A DNA stretch of 64,000 nucleotides from Verrucomicrobiales bacterium (GCA_028047635.1 JAOFXR010000006.1:1-64000); one strand, 5' to 3'; positions 27,373 to 37,216 are shown, counted from the stretch's first letter. A program made the numbers and translations. The notes: generated by a model from the letters alone, not told the origin.

Positions 27373-28794
27373 CTACACCTCAACCTGTCGAAGCTGCAGT
27401 GTATCGATAATTTGGTCACTCGCGAGAGCATTGGTAATCACGACGAGCCATTGACCGTTTTTGGTCCAGCCTTTCTCGGCGAGCACCTTCATCGACGTCT
27501 GAATTGTCACTTCAGGATCGTCAGCAAATTCAATCAGGAAAGGTTCCACTCCCCAGGGCAGCATCAACTGACGAAAAAGCGGCTCCTCATCGGTAAAGGC
27601 AAAAATGGGAACACCAAACGGTCTCAACGCTCCAAGCACGTAGGGAAGAAAACCACTTCTCGTGAAGACAATGATTCCCGATTCACCGAGGTCTCGAGAA
27701 AGCAAGGCCGCCGACCGAAGCATCTTTGCCTTGGGAGTTTTCAAGACGATGGTCTCGTTCAATGGGCGATTCACTGAGGGCTCAATGCTCTCGATAATGT
27801 TTTTGAAAACTTGAACCGACTCGAGCGGGTAGGCACCGGTCGTGGTTTCGCCTGAAAGCATCACCGCATCGGCCTGCTCGCGAACCGCATGGGAGACGTC
27901 CGAAACCTCAGCCCGCGTCGGCATCGGCGAACTGATCATCGACTCCAGCATGTGTGTTGCTACAATGACCGGCTTACCTTCCGCCTGACAGGCTTGAATC
28001 AATTCTGACTGAACGAGCGGAAGCTTGTGATAATCGATCTCCACCCCGAGGTCACCGCGAGCCACCATGATCCCGTCGGCCTCACAGACGATTGCCTTCA
28101 TGTTACGCACTCCGGCCTGATCTTCGATTTTAGCAATGATACGGGCCTTTGAACCAAGCTCATCCAGGAACTTGCGAAGCGTTCCCACATCCTCCGCCTC
28201 CCGCACGAATGAAAGGGCGACAAAATCGATTCCCGCCGACACTCCGGCCCGGAGATCATTCTCATCCTTTTCCGTGAGCGCAGGGAGATCCACCTGAATA
28301 CCCGGAAGATTGATATGCCGACGTGAGCCGAGACTTCCTGCAGTAAGCACTTCAAAACGTATCTTAGCTGACTCACTATCAATCACTTTCAACTGGATTA
28401 AACCGCTATCAACGAGCACCACGTCCCCGGCCTTTACCTCCCCAGGAAGTCCGGTGTAGTTCACCGTCACCGCCGGCACATCGCCGCTGGGCTTTCCGCG
28501 TTTCGTGAAAAACTCGATGACGTCTCCGACCGCCAGCTCTATGGGAGATTCGACTTCTCCTGTCCGAATCTCGGGACCTTTCACGTCCATCATCACTGCG
28601 ACATGCCTATCCACTTCAGTTGAGGCTTCGCGGATGTGCCACATCGCATCTTCAACCCACTTGTGCGAGGCGTGAGCCATATTGAGACGAAGGATATCAA
28701 CCCCTTCCTGAATCAGCTTCGAGAGCATTTCCTTGGAGTCCGTTGCAGGTCCGAGGGTTGCAATAATTTTGGTGTGTCGATAGGAGTCAGCCAT
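27373..28794 (-). CDS. pyk: Pyruvate kinase
   Basis: A 473-residue cytoplasmic glycolytic enzyme converting phosphoenolpyruvate and ADP to pyruvate and ATP. Motifs: TKIIATLGPATDS (about 8-20), RLNMAHAS, AKIEDQAGVRNM with the catalytic lysine, GIMVARGDLGVE (metal binding), PVIVATHMLESM, PTRAEVSDVSHAVREQADAVMLSGETTTGAYPLESV. The C-terminal domain is intact. Length is normal for a bacterial single-subunit form; the usual Ser of RLNxSH is Ala here. ATG 28794 is the only sensible start. A 237-base spacer with nothing I can name separates it from the next gene. Confidence 0.97.
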   Translation of the reverse strand: MADSYRHTKIIATLGPATDSKEMLSKLIQEGVDILRLNMAHASHKWVEDAMWHIREASTEVDRHVAVMMDVKGPEIRTGEVESPIELAVGDVIEFFTKRGKPSGDVPAVTVNYTGLPGEVKAGDVVLVDSGLIQLKVIDSESAKIRFEVLTAGSLGSRRHINLPGIQVDLPALTEKDENDLRAGVSAGIDFVALSFVREAEDVGTLRKFLDELGSKARIIAKIEDQAGVRNMKAIVCEADGIMVARGDLGVEIDYHKLPLVQSELIQACQAEGKPVIVATHMLESMISSPMPTRAEVSDVSHAVREQADAVMLSGETTTGAYPLESVQVFKNIIESIEPSVNRPLNETIVLKTPKAKMLRSAALLSRDLGESGIIVFTRSGFLPYVLGALRPFGVPIFAFTDEEPLFRQLMLPWGVEPFLIEFADDPEVTIQTSMKVLAEKGWTKNGQWLVVITNALASDQIIDTLQLRQVEV

Positions 28795-29031
28795 TGCGCG
28801 GATAGTAGAGTAGGATAAACGCCATCACAAAGGGGAGTTTTTGTCACTTGCCCCTCCGTTTTTCAGGCCTATTTCGCTGACTTGGCACCTGGGAGAGAGT
28901 CACTGCTCCTTGCACTCAAAAAGTAATTTCGAACTCTTCAAGGGTTGCGTAGCAAAGCACGTTAGTGCCACGTGGATATTGACCAGTGAAGTCAAGGCGA
29001 CAAGTAATCTTCAAACAGGTTGAAAATTTAA

Positions 29032-29706
29032 TCACTGTCCTGCCCATATCTTGATGTGATCGATGTCGCAGGTTCCGAGGTCGATTCCTTTGAAATCAAT
29101 CTGGCTGTGTCCGGTCATATCAATATATTCGCTCTCAAATACGTGCTTTTTGCCATTTACCGAAAAGTGAATCACGCCCTTCTTGAGCGCAATGGTGACA
29201 TCAGCCCATTCGTTCAGTGGCATGAGCGGCGCTTCCACTTTCATCTTCGCCTTGTCTTTCAAAATCGTCAAAGAGGTCATCTTCTCACCGAGGTGAAAAG
29301 TATGAATATGATGCCCCACATCAAAAAGAGGAAATTTTGCATGAGGTTTTTCAGCACTGTATCGAACCCGCATCTCGCACACAAAATTCTCAGGCACCTG
29401 CTTCAGCCAAATCACCGGTTTGAAACCGGCATGAGCCTTGTCGCCAGCGGCAATCTTCTTTGCCTGAAACGCTTTCGAAGACTGACTGCCCTTCAGAATT
29501 CCATCTTCAATTTTCCAGGTGCTGTTTTGTCTAATCTCCCAGAAGTCCAAATTCAACTCCCCGTCGAAATCATCTTCATACACAAGCTTCGTTTTCTCGA
29601 ACAAAGCCGAATCGGCTTTTGACTTCTCTGCGCGAAGCGCCGGCAAGAGCACCAACCAAACCAAGAGAACGAGAGAGGCGCAGGGGCAAAAATGGGATTT
29701 CATCAT
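29032..29706 (-). CDS. Secreted DUF1080-like (GH16-fold) protein
   Basis: A 224-residue product with a signal peptide (about 1-26, ...LLPALRAEKS) and one beta-jelly-roll domain: YEDDFDGELNLDFWEIRQNSTWKIEDGILKGS, FVCEMRVRYSAEKPHAKFPLF, ADVTIALKKGVIHFSVNGK, and DIDHIKIWAG at the end. It resembles the protein at 19250-19840 and the DUF1080 family of sugar-active jelly-rolls. It sits directly downstream of the GH16 gene (37 bases), on the same strand, so is probably in the same operon. Confidence 0.75.
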   Translation of the reverse strand: MMKSHFCPCASLVLLVWLVLLPALRAEKSKADSALFEKTKLVYEDDFDGELNLDFWEIRQNSTWKIEDGILKGSQSSKAFQAKKIAAGDKAHAGFKPVIWLKQVPENFVCEMRVRYSAEKPHAKFPLFDVGHHIHTFHLGEKMTSLTILKDKAKMKVEAPLMPLNEWADVTIALKKGVIHFSVNGKKHVFESEYIDMTGHSQIDFKGIDLGTCDIDHIKIWAGQ

Positions 29707-29743
29707 CTGAATATTCGATACAGTTTAGCCGTGGAAACTTCAA

Positions 29744-31522
29744 TCATTCGATTGCGAATACCGTGGCGCATTCGGGGATCGAAGGGACATCAGAAATGCG
29801 ATCAGACTCCCATCTTCCCACTTCGGCTCCATTGCAATAGTAGACTGCCAGTTCAGGTAGCCATAGCAATCCAGTCGTAAAAAAGCCCTCGTCGTCGCTT
29901 TGAAAATAGATATCCGAGGTTCCGGCCTGAAGATGCTTTTCTCCGTATCCGTCCCAGTGAAAAGCCACGTTGTACTGGTATGGCCCCCAACCGGAGAGAT
30001 GCTCCATGATATCAAACTCCATGCCACCACTAGTGGTCTGCTCTCTTTTCCATCTCGGAGCGGTTGAAGGACCTCGATCCGGCATCATCCAAAACGCAGG
30101 CCAGAGCCCTGGCGCTTTAGGCAACTTCATCCTTGCCTCGAAATACCCGTAACGTTGCGTCCACTTGCCAAAGGTATCGAGGAAGCCAGTCGTATACGCC
30201 TTTTCCCCGCCTTCAGGATCATCGTTATGCCTTGAACTCCGTTGCTCGAAACGAAGGCGGGCGACTCCGTCAGAAACGGTAACATTTTTGCGACTGAATC
30301 CCGAGCGCTTATCCCAGTGATTGACCGCCCCGGTATTCCAGACGGACTCGTTGAGGTCCGCCGCATCGAATTCCTCGCTCAACGTCTGAACCCAGTCGCC
30401 TTCCACAGGTGGTCGTTTTCCCACCCATTCCGGAAACGTCGCAGTCGCTACAACCGCTTCGATGCGACTGATCTCAAATAATTGAACCTCCCCCTTGCCC
30501 GGCAAGCCATGGAAACTGATCGCGGTGACTTTCTTACTTTGCCAGTCCGGTGCCTCATGACCAATAGGTAATCTGCTCCCGTCTCCCGTTATTAGTGGCC
30601 GCCACGGAATCTGAGAGCCGAAGGGAATCTGAATCAATACTTTCTCGCCAGCCGCAGCGTGAACTTCTTGACTTGCTCCATAGGAAGAGGTCAGACCATT
30701 ATCGATATGAATCTGAGGCCAAATCGTATCCTGCCCTGTGTTGCCGAGCGCGACCTCCACAGCATTAGCATCGCTTAAATCCCACTTTGCTTGAAGGGCC
30801 CGGAATTTGGCAACCTGCCCTTCAGCAGTGAATTGAATCTTGAGCTTATCCCCGGACTCCGTCCCTGTGATCGAAGCGCCACCATATCCGGTAAGCTGTG
30901 AAGAAGATATTAATGGCAACTCTTTCGACAGCATCAGTCTATTTGCTGCCATCGCGCTCTCGCTAGTCATCCATGTCTCAGGCGTCTCATCGGGATCACC
31001 GAGCGCGCCAATCGATTTCACAACAAAACGCCGGCTTTGCTCAGCACCCGGAGCAAAGAACAACAACTGAGTCACCTCGGAACGATCCAACGCGAAAGAA
31101 GGTTTCATCCCATGCGAACGTCCAAAAAACACCACGACAGTTGACGTCTGCCCGGGCTGAAGCCTCACTGATTCAGTGCTCCACGGGGCGTCTCTCCAAT
31201 GGCCTTGATTATCAATGCGCAGGGAAACTGGAATAGGATGATCTCCGGTATTTTGAATGACCGCTTCAATCCGGCTGAACCTCGAAAAGTCCCAGGCTTT
31301 TCCTGAGGAAGGCAAAACAATTGCGCCGGGTGAGCCCTTAAATCCCGCTGCCAAATCAATCTGAAGTGATCCATCAGGAAGCCCTTCTGTCAGGACCTCG
31401 GTGCTGCTACTTCTAAAATGCTCTAACGATACACTCTCAACCGCAACCGCTTTGCTCATCACCGCAGCGCCGGCCAATGTCAGAAAAATCAATCGACAGA
31501 AAAAAGCAGCGGGAGAAAACAT
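29744..31522 (-). CDS. Exported GH16 glycoside hydrolase, C-terminus shortened
   Basis: A 592-residue protein. Signal peptide (about 1-30, ...SKAVAVES), two tandem N-terminal beta domains of unknown type (about 30-360), then a GH16 catalytic domain (about 365-592) with LSEEFDAADLNESVWNTG, RYGYFEARMKLPKAPGLWPAFWMMPD, and the catalytic core EFDIME within GGMEFDIMEHLSGWG (ExDxxE type). Enzymes of this family cleave beta-1,3/1,4 glucans, agar, carrageenan or porphyran. The usual last strands, ending in a DYVRVW-type motif, are missing: after ESDRISDVPSIPECATVFAIE the frame stops. ATG 31522 was chosen for the signal peptide; the ORF is open to 31573. Confidence 0.88.
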   Translation of the reverse strand: MFSPAAFFCRLIFLTLAGAAVMSKAVAVESVSLEHFRSSSTEVLTEGLPDGSLQIDLAAGFKGSPGAIVLPSSGKAWDFSRFSRIEAVIQNTGDHPIPVSLRIDNQGHWRDAPWSTESVRLQPGQTSTVVVFFGRSHGMKPSFALDRSEVTQLLFFAPGAEQSRRFVVKSIGALGDPDETPETWMTSESAMAANRLMLSKELPLISSSQLTGYGGASITGTESGDKLKIQFTAEGQVAKFRALQAKWDLSDANAVEVALGNTGQDTIWPQIHIDNGLTSSYGASQEVHAAAGEKVLIQIPFGSQIPWRPLITGDGSRLPIGHEAPDWQSKKVTAISFHGLPGKGEVQLFEISRIEAVVATATFPEWVGKRPPVEGDWVQTLSEEFDAADLNESVWNTGAVNHWDKRSGFSRKNVTVSDGVARLRFEQRSSRHNDDPEGGEKAYTTGFLDTFGKWTQRYGYFEARMKLPKAPGLWPAFWMMPDRGPSTAPRWKREQTTSGGMEFDIMEHLSGWGPYQYNVAFHWDGYGEKHLQAGTSDIYFQSDDEGFFTTGLLWLPELAVYYCNGAEVGRWESDRISDVPSIPECATVFAIE

Positions 31523-31611
31523 CGCAAAGACCTGAGTTTGTGCGCTGCGATCTCCGGTCCATTTGCTTATCATACCGATTGATAGGTCACCTTACTCAAA
31601 CACAATCTCAA

Positions 31612-32025
31612 TCAGAAATGAATGATATTCAGACACCCAGTCCTTTTGAATACTCCGCTATCCGTCGATAGCATCACTTCTCCCATGTCCGCCGCAATGC
31701 GCTTCAAATGTTCTGAGCGCTCACCTGCAAAGCGACTGTAGATCGTTTCGTCAAACAACTCCAGCCAACGCTCAAAGCGTTCGCGGGTCATCTCCGTTTT
31801 CTCGCTGAGCGCCAAATGCGGATGCAGCGGGCTGCCGCGATAAGCGCCGCGCCTAAACAGAACAGTCTCCCAGAAGTCGACAATTTTGGGGATGTGAGAG
31901 GTCCAGTCGACTTTGGCAACCTCGTCAAAGACCGGGCCAATGAGCAAATCGTCCCTTACTCTCGAATAAAAATCGTTCACCAGAATCTCGAGTTCGGCGC
32001 GGCCCTCTATATCGGTCTTTTCCAT
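31612..32025 (-). CDS. Group III truncated hemoglobin
   Basis: A 137-residue cytoplasmic globin with the short 2-over-2 fold. Seen: LVNDFYSRVRDDLLIGPVFDEV, a WTSHIPKIVDFWETVLFR segment, HPHLALSE with the likely proximal His, and FERWLELFDETIYSRFAGE with the conserved Trp. Group III globins bind oxygen, NO or peroxide; a detoxification or redox role is inferred. It lies between a GH16 and a DUF4886 gene on the same strand with gaps of about 90 bases, so it could belong to the same operon, an unusual neighbour for glycan genes. Confidence 0.85.
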   Translation of the reverse strand: MEKTDIEGRAELEILVNDFYSRVRDDLLIGPVFDEVAKVDWTSHIPKIVDFWETVLFRRGAYRGSPLHPHLALSEKTEMTRERFERWLELFDETIYSRFAGERSEHLKRIAADMGEVMLSTDSGVFKRTGCLNIIHF

Positions 32026-32115
32026 TCAGCTGCACTCTCGGTCGATAAACCTGTACGGCAAATATATCATCATCCTCCCTCAGGAACGCTTTATCACTCA
32101 ATCAGGATATTCGCG

Positions 32116-33036
32116 CTATTGGGCCGACACCACCGCATGAGACGTTTTTCGAAGAAAGGCGGCATAGCCGGGATCCATCCCTTCAGGAACAAAGGCATTA
32201 TCGAGAACCGATTCGCCAAACAGTTTCTCAAACCAAACGCAACCGAGCAGGTATTCACCCGCTCGATTGGCGTGGTGACCATCCAGTTTGAGAAAGCACT
32301 CTTCGCCCTGCTTCTTCCAAAACCAGCCCGTATGCAGAGAATGGTCCTGATTAGGAAGGAGCGGCGACTTTGCCGCTTTGAAGTCAAATGCGGTCTCCGG
32401 CTTGTATCCCCATTTTGGATCCGTATCCGCGACAAACATCGCATCTCCGCTGGGAAGAATTCCAAGGTCCCATTTCTTCGCAAAGGTATGATAAGCCGCA
32501 CGCACCTGCTCATACATCTCTTCATGGGTATGTGGCTCGACACCGTCATTCGCGGGAACAAAGCGAGGGTCGTCCAACCGGTAGGCCCAAATCTGATGCA
32601 CGAGAATCGTCGCTTTCGGAGCACGCTCCTTTATGTAGTGATATAGGTTATCAGCGTAGGGCTGATAAGTCTTCAGATCATGACTCAAATAGCTCACCTG
32701 CTGCATTGTCACGAAATCCCACTCACGACTTCTGAGTAAATGATCAAGCGACTTTGTTCCCTTGAGATAAGGTGAGCCGTCTTTACTGGTCGGATCCTTT
32801 TCGTAAGCGGCAACGTGATTCCAATGCCTTTCGAAGGTACACCCTCCCAAATTGGCGCGCACCGCAATTAGCGGTCGGTTCGCCTCTTCCGCCAAAGCGG
32901 GAAGAAAATTGAGGGCGTTGTCGGCAAAGCTATTCCCCACCGTTAAAACGGACACCGCCTCTGATTCTCCTCGCACATCAAATATAGATGCGGTTACGAG
33001 AGTAATACCTAACAGGATTCTGACGAGTCGATTCAT
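32116..33036 (-). CDS. Secreted DUF4886 (SGNH-like) protein
   Basis: A 306-residue product with a signal peptide (about 1-24, ...FDVRGESEA) and a DUF4886 domain. The start VLTVGNSFADNA replaces the GDS motif of SGNH esterases with GNSF. Further segments: EWDFVTMQQVSYLSHD, ILVHQIWAYRLDDPRF, and DGHHANRAGEYLLGCVWFEKLFG holding an Asp-x-His that fits the catalytic Asp-x-x-His area. The family is exported and probably carbohydrate-esterase-like; activity is not established. Oriented with the minus-strand glycan genes. Confidence 0.85.
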   Translation of the reverse strand: MNRLVRILLGITLVTASIFDVRGESEAVSVLTVGNSFADNALNFLPALAEEANRPLIAVRANLGGCTFERHWNHVAAYEKDPTSKDGSPYLKGTKSLDHLLRSREWDFVTMQQVSYLSHDLKTYQPYADNLYHYIKERAPKATILVHQIWAYRLDDPRFVPANDGVEPHTHEEMYEQVRAAYHTFAKKWDLGILPSGDAMFVADTDPKWGYKPETAFDFKAAKSPLLPNQDHSLHTGWFWKKQGEECFLKLDGHHANRAGEYLLGCVWFEKLFGESVLDNAFVPEGMDPGYAAFLRKTSHAVVSAQ

Positions 33037-33090
33037 TATCTAACCAGTGCCCAGCTCAACCCCGCCATCAAGTGTTTTATGCTCTCAGGC

Positions 33091-34443
33091 TCAACGAGCT
33101 GCCGCGGCATGGGATCGGTCGACCTCTTCCTCCCACTTGTCGAGCAAAGCACTGAGTTCACTGACGAGCGCTTCGTGTTGATCTACGAGATTAGTCGTTT
33201 CGCCACTGTCTGAATCCAAATCAAAAAGCGCCAGCCCACTTTCGGCAGACTCCGTCAACTTCCACTTCCCCCGCCTTACCGAACGCCCCTCTTCAAAGCC
33301 TTTTCGCCTCGGCCCTATTTTGCGCCGCCAGAAAAGCGTTCGCTCAACCTCTTCCCGCTCACCGGTGAGAGTCGGCAGCAAATCGATTCCATCGGCATCC
33401 TCCTGCACTGCGTCCTCTCCCGCAAGCCCGAGAAAAGTAGCCGTCCAATCCATCGTAATCCCCAACTGACCAGAGACGGCTCGCGGCTCGATTTTGCGAG
33501 GCCATCTCGCAATACAGGGAACCCGAATCCCTCCCTCCCAAAGTGAGGACTTGCCTCCCTGCAGAGGCGCATTTCGTGAGTAGGTGGAACCTCCGTTGTC
33601 TGAAGTAAACACCACGAGAGTCCGCTTTTTCAAATCAAGAGAATCGAGCAGTGCCAGAACCTCCCCTATTCCTTCATCCATTCGCTCAACCATCGCGATG
33701 TAAGTTTCGCGATCTCCTGTTTGCCATGACTTCTTCTTGGGCTCGACGAGCCTTTCCGCATCATCAGGCCCCTGCCACGGAAAGTGCGGTGCGGCATGAG
33801 AGAGATACAAAAAGAAGGGATGAGACTGATTTTTCTTAATAAATGCCAGAGCATCGTTGGTGATCAAGTCAGTCGAATAGCCTTCCCGATCAATCGCTTC
33901 ATTGCCAAACCAAAGATCAGGAACCCCGATGCGGTCCATGTGCTCAAAGTAATGATGATTCCCCCCGAGAAGTCCGAAGAAATGATCAAAGCCCTGCTGA
34001 AGTGGCTGACGCCCGCGATCATATCCGACATGCCACTTCCCCGAGAGCCCTGTCACGTAGCCGGCTGACTTGAGGCGATTTGCAAGCGTTTCGCCCGGAA
34101 CCGGCAATCCACGCCCCAGTTCCTGATAAGTGAGTGCATTGTCCATTCCGAAGCGCTGCTGATATTGCCCTGTTAGAAAAGCCATTCGAGTAGGCGAGCA
34201 AACAGCACCATTGGCATAGAAATCGGTGAATCGCATTCCCTCCCTGGCGAGCTGATCAAGATGAGGCGTCGAGATATCATCAGCCCCGTAGCAGCCGAGA
34301 TCGCCGTAGCCAAGATCGTCCGCAAGGATGAATACGATGTTGGGAGGTTCGCTTTCGGCGGCGTGCAGCAGAAACGAGAAGCCGAATAGAGAAAAGCCAA
34401 ATGCCAACGCTAAAAGACAATGGGAATACAGGGGCCGACACAT
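33091..34443 (-). CDS. Secreted sulfatase (formylglycine type)
   Basis: A 450-residue exported sulfatase. Signal peptide about 1-30 (...SFLLHAAESEP). Motifs: NIVFILADDLGYGDLGCYGAD, NGAVCSPTRMAFLTGQYQQRFG with the CxPxR core, GKWHVGYDRG, VVFTSDNGGSTYS. C-terminal region carries FDLDSDSGETTNLVDQHE, the usual subdomain of this family. ATG 34443 leaves the signal peptide first; an upstream ATG (34470) adds nine residues. Divergent from the BNR protein gene that starts at 34630. Confidence 0.94.
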   Translation of the reverse strand: MCRPLYSHCLLALAFGFSLFGFSFLLHAAESEPPNIVFILADDLGYGDLGCYGADDISTPHLDQLAREGMRFTDFYANGAVCSPTRMAFLTGQYQQRFGMDNALTYQELGRGLPVPGETLANRLKSAGYVTGLSGKWHVGYDRGRQPLQQGFDHFFGLLGGNHHYFEHMDRIGVPDLWFGNEAIDREGYSTDLITNDALAFIKKNQSHPFFLYLSHAAPHFPWQGPDDAERLVEPKKKSWQTGDRETYIAMVERMDEGIGEVLALLDSLDLKKRTLVVFTSDNGGSTYSRNAPLQGGKSSLWEGGIRVPCIARWPRKIEPRAVSGQLGITMDWTATFLGLAGEDAVQEDADGIDLLPTLTGEREEVERTLFWRRKIGPRRKGFEEGRSVRRGKWKLTESAESGLALFDLDSDSGETTNLVDQHEALVSELSALLDKWEEEVDRSHAAAAR

Positions 34444-34629
34444 GCGGAAAAAAACGACTGACTCGGGCATTGCTCAAGCGCTTTGTCTCCCTAAGCGCGT
34501 CCATCAATCCAGTGACTCCTTCTTTGCCAATTAGAAATCAATCTAATAAGCTCGGCTACAGAATGCAGACTAAACACTCTATCGAGAGTGATCATCTGGA
34601 GCTGAGCCAAAACGTAAGATTCCTAACCT

Positions 34630-35844
34630 ATGACTAACCAATTTTGCCGTTCCATCCTGAAACTCGTTCTAATACCGATCTCATTGACTAATTTAGGGAT
34701 CTCAGCCAAAGCAAGCGAATCGCCACATCCTGTGAGCAATCCCACGTCGCCACGCATGCTCGCTTGCGAGTCACTCCCGTCCGATCCCGGCGCGATCGAT
34801 TTCAAAAACCTCCCTCGACTCCCTTCGCAGCATGCGGTGCTCAGCGACGTTCGCAACGAGGCTGGAACTAAGGTTCATCAACACGCCTACCTCGCCCATC
34901 ACAAGGGTCGTTACTGGGCGATGTGGAGCGACGGCCCCGGCGGTCCGATCAAGAATGTCAGCGCTGAGAAACATCGTAACGTCGTGCCCCATCACGATCT
35001 CGCCAATACGCGAGTGTCGTACGCTACCAGCAAAGATGGCGTTAACTGGAGCTCACCAGGTGATCTTTCCGGGCCGCCACAAAAAGAGGGTTACGGATGG
35101 ATTGCGCGTGGATTGTGGCAGCGTGACGGTGAATTACTGGCACTGGCCACTCACTTCGACGCACCCGGTTACGCGGGAGACGGGCTCAGCCTCGAAGCAT
35201 TCCGCTGGGATGACTCCGCTGGTAAATGGCAGCCTCACGGCCAGGTGCGAAATGACTCAATGAACAATTTTCCACCCAAAAAACTGCCGGACAGTGATCA
35301 GTGGATGATGACCCGACGCGATGGAAAAAGACAGGTGTCTGTCATGATCGGTGGAGACAAAAGCTTCAATGACTGGAAAGTCCTTCCGATGGCGAGCTAC
35401 AACGGCGACGGACGCCCCGAAGAGCCATACTGGTATGTGCTGCCGGATGGCAAAAACCTGGTCGGTCTGATTCGGGATAACGGACGCTCTGGACGTTTAC
35501 TACGAACCTTTTCGACAGACAACGGACGGAGTTGGAGCGAAATCACCCGCACCGATTTCCCCGACGCGACGAGCAAGTTTTACGTGCTCCGAACTTCACG
35601 AGGATACTACGCGCTCGTCTCGAATTCGAATCCCAAGCGCCGTGATCCGCTTACCCTCGCGATCAGTACTGATGGACTTGTTTTCACCCATCTGTTTTTC
35701 CTCGTCGGAGGTCGCCATATCGATTATCCCCATCTCATCGAACACGACGGTCATCTCATAGTCGCCTTTTCCGGTGCCAAGCAAACCATGGAAGTGCTGA
35801 AAATTTCGCTCGATGATATTGATGACGCTCTCAGCAAACCGTAA
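34630..35844 (+). CDS. Secreted BNR/sialidase-like propeller protein
   Basis: A 404-residue product with a signal peptide (about 1-28, ...GISAKASES). The rest reads as a six-bladed sialidase-type propeller with Asp-box-like segments such as STDNGRSWSEI, SKDGVNWSSPGD and STDGLVFTH, plus PHHDLANTRVSYATSKDG and HQHAYLAHHKGRYWAMWSD. The BNR_2/exo-alpha-sialidase fold includes sialidases and unrelated glycosidases and lyases, so the sugar is open. First gene of a plus-strand operon with two sulfatases (stop 13 bases before the next start). Confidence 0.82.
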   Translation: MTNQFCRSILKLVLIPISLTNLGISAKASESPHPVSNPTSPRMLACESLPSDPGAIDFKNLPRLPSQHAVLSDVRNEAGTKVHQHAYLAHHKGRYWAMWSDGPGGPIKNVSAEKHRNVVPHHDLANTRVSYATSKDGVNWSSPGDLSGPPQKEGYGWIARGLWQRDGELLALATHFDAPGYAGDGLSLEAFRWDDSAGKWQPHGQVRNDSMNNFPPKKLPDSDQWMMTRRDGKRQVSVMIGGDKSFNDWKVLPMASYNGDGRPEEPYWYVLPDGKNLVGLIRDNGRSGRLLRTFSTDNGRSWSEITRTDFPDATSKFYVLRTSRGYYALVSNSNPKRRDPLTLAISTDGLVFTHLFFLVGGRHIDYPHLIEHDGHLIVAFSGAKQTMEVLKISLDDIDDALSKP

Positions 35845-35857
35845 TTCTCAGCGAACG

Positions 35858-37216
35858 ATGAGTCTCCGTATCCCTGCCCTTCTAGCCCTGCTCGCAGCAA
35901 TTAGTATTTCTGCGAAGTCAGCGGATCAGCGACCCAACATCGTTTTGATCATGGCAGATGATCTCGGCTACGGTGATGTCGGGTGTTACGGATCAACGAC
36001 GAGCCGCACCCCCAATATAGACAAGCTCGCAACCGGCGGACTGCGCCTCACCGACTTCCATACGAATGGGCCAATGTGCTCGCCGACTCGGGCGGCAACG
36101 CTCACAGGAATGTATCAAAGTCGATTTGGCCGCCGCTTCGAAAGCGCTCTCAGCGGAGCAACCAAGGAAGCCGGTCTTCCACAGAAGGCACTGACGATTG
36201 CGGAGCTTCTTGGAAAAAACGGCTATGCCACGGGCATGTTTGGGAAGTGGCATCTCGGCTACGAGGAACCTTATCTTCCCACCCAACAGGGGTTCGACGA
36301 GTTCCGGGGACTGGTCTCCGGAGATGGCGATTTTCACACCCGTGTTGATCGCTCCGGCAACGCCGACTGGTGGGAGAACCAAGCACTCAGAGCAGAAAAA
36401 GAGGGCTACACGACCGACCTCATTACTCAAGACAGCATCGACTTTATTGAACGGCACTCCGAAGAGCCCTTCTTTCTCTACGTCCCGCATCTCGCGATTC
36501 ACTTCCCATGGCAGGGTCCGGAAGACCCGCCTCACCGGGAAGTGGGAGCGAATTACCTGAAAGACAAATGGGGAATCATTCCGGATCGAACAAACGTCAG
36601 CCCTCACGTCACCGCCATGATTGAGAGCCTCGATCAAAGCGTCGGAGAAATCGTTTCTGCATTACAGAAAGCCGGTCTATCAGAGAATACCCTCGTCATT
36701 TTCACTTCCGACAACGGAGGCTATCGGGACTACGCCGGAGGATTCAAAAACATTTCCAACATGGGTCCCCTGCGCGGGCAAAAAGCGACTCTTTACGAAG
36801 GGGGGCATCGTGTTCCCGCCATCTTTTCCTGGCCGGGAAAAATTGACCCTGCGGTCAATAATGAGCTCATCATGACGTTTGACCTCTTTTCCACCTTCGC
36901 TGAACTCGCCGGAATCCCCCCTACCACAACAAAAAATCTCGATGGACTCAATTTGACTAAGTTCCTCTTTTCCGGAGAATCCGTGGCCAACCGAACGATC
37001 TATTGGCGGATGCGAGCAGACAAGGCAGTTCGCCGGGGACCATGGAAACTCGTCCAACGAGGCAGACAGCCAGTTGAACTTTACCATCTCGAGAAAGACA
37101 TCGGAGAAACTACCAATCTTGCCGGCGCCAAGCCCGACCTTGTCAAAGAACTCCTCGAAGGATTGGCCCAATGGGAATCTGAGGTGGATGAATCGGCCCA
37201 CGCTTTTGAAAACTGA
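35858..37216 (+). CDS. Secreted sulfatase (formylglycine type)
   Basis: A 452-residue exported sulfatase. Signal peptide about 1-22 (MSLRIPALLALLAAISISAKSA). Motifs: NIVLIMADDLGYGDVGCYGSTTS, GPMCSPTRAATLTGMYQSRFG with CxPxR, GKWHLGYEEP, VIFTSDNGGYRDYAG. C-terminal subdomain contains LYHLEKDIGETTNLAG. An ATG at 35813 lies inside the end of the previous gene and is not used. The stop is directly followed by the start of the sulfatase-BNR fusion, with no gap. Probably acts on the same glycan as its neighbours. Confidence 0.94.
   Translation: MSLRIPALLALLAAISISAKSADQRPNIVLIMADDLGYGDVGCYGSTTSRTPNIDKLATGGLRLTDFHTNGPMCSPTRAATLTGMYQSRFGRRFESALSGATKEAGLPQKALTIAELLGKNGYATGMFGKWHLGYEEPYLPTQQGFDEFRGLVSGDGDFHTRVDRSGNADWWENQALRAEKEGYTTDLITQDSIDFIERHSEEPFFLYVPHLAIHFPWQGPEDPPHREVGANYLKDKWGIIPDRTNVSPHVTAMIESLDQSVGEIVSALQKAGLSENTLVIFTSDNGGYRDYAGGFKNISNMGPLRGQKATLYEGGHRVPAIFSWPGKIDPAVNNELIMTFDLFSTFAELAGIPPTTTKNLDGLNLTKFLFSGESVANRTIYWRMRADKAVRRGPWKLVQRGRQPVELYHLEKDIGETTNLAGAKPDLVKELLEGLAQWESEVDESAHAFEN

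Noticed and set aside
31816-32646. 276-codon plus-strand frame
   Set aside because: Antisense to the hemoglobin and DUF4886 genes, with basic, low-complexity content.
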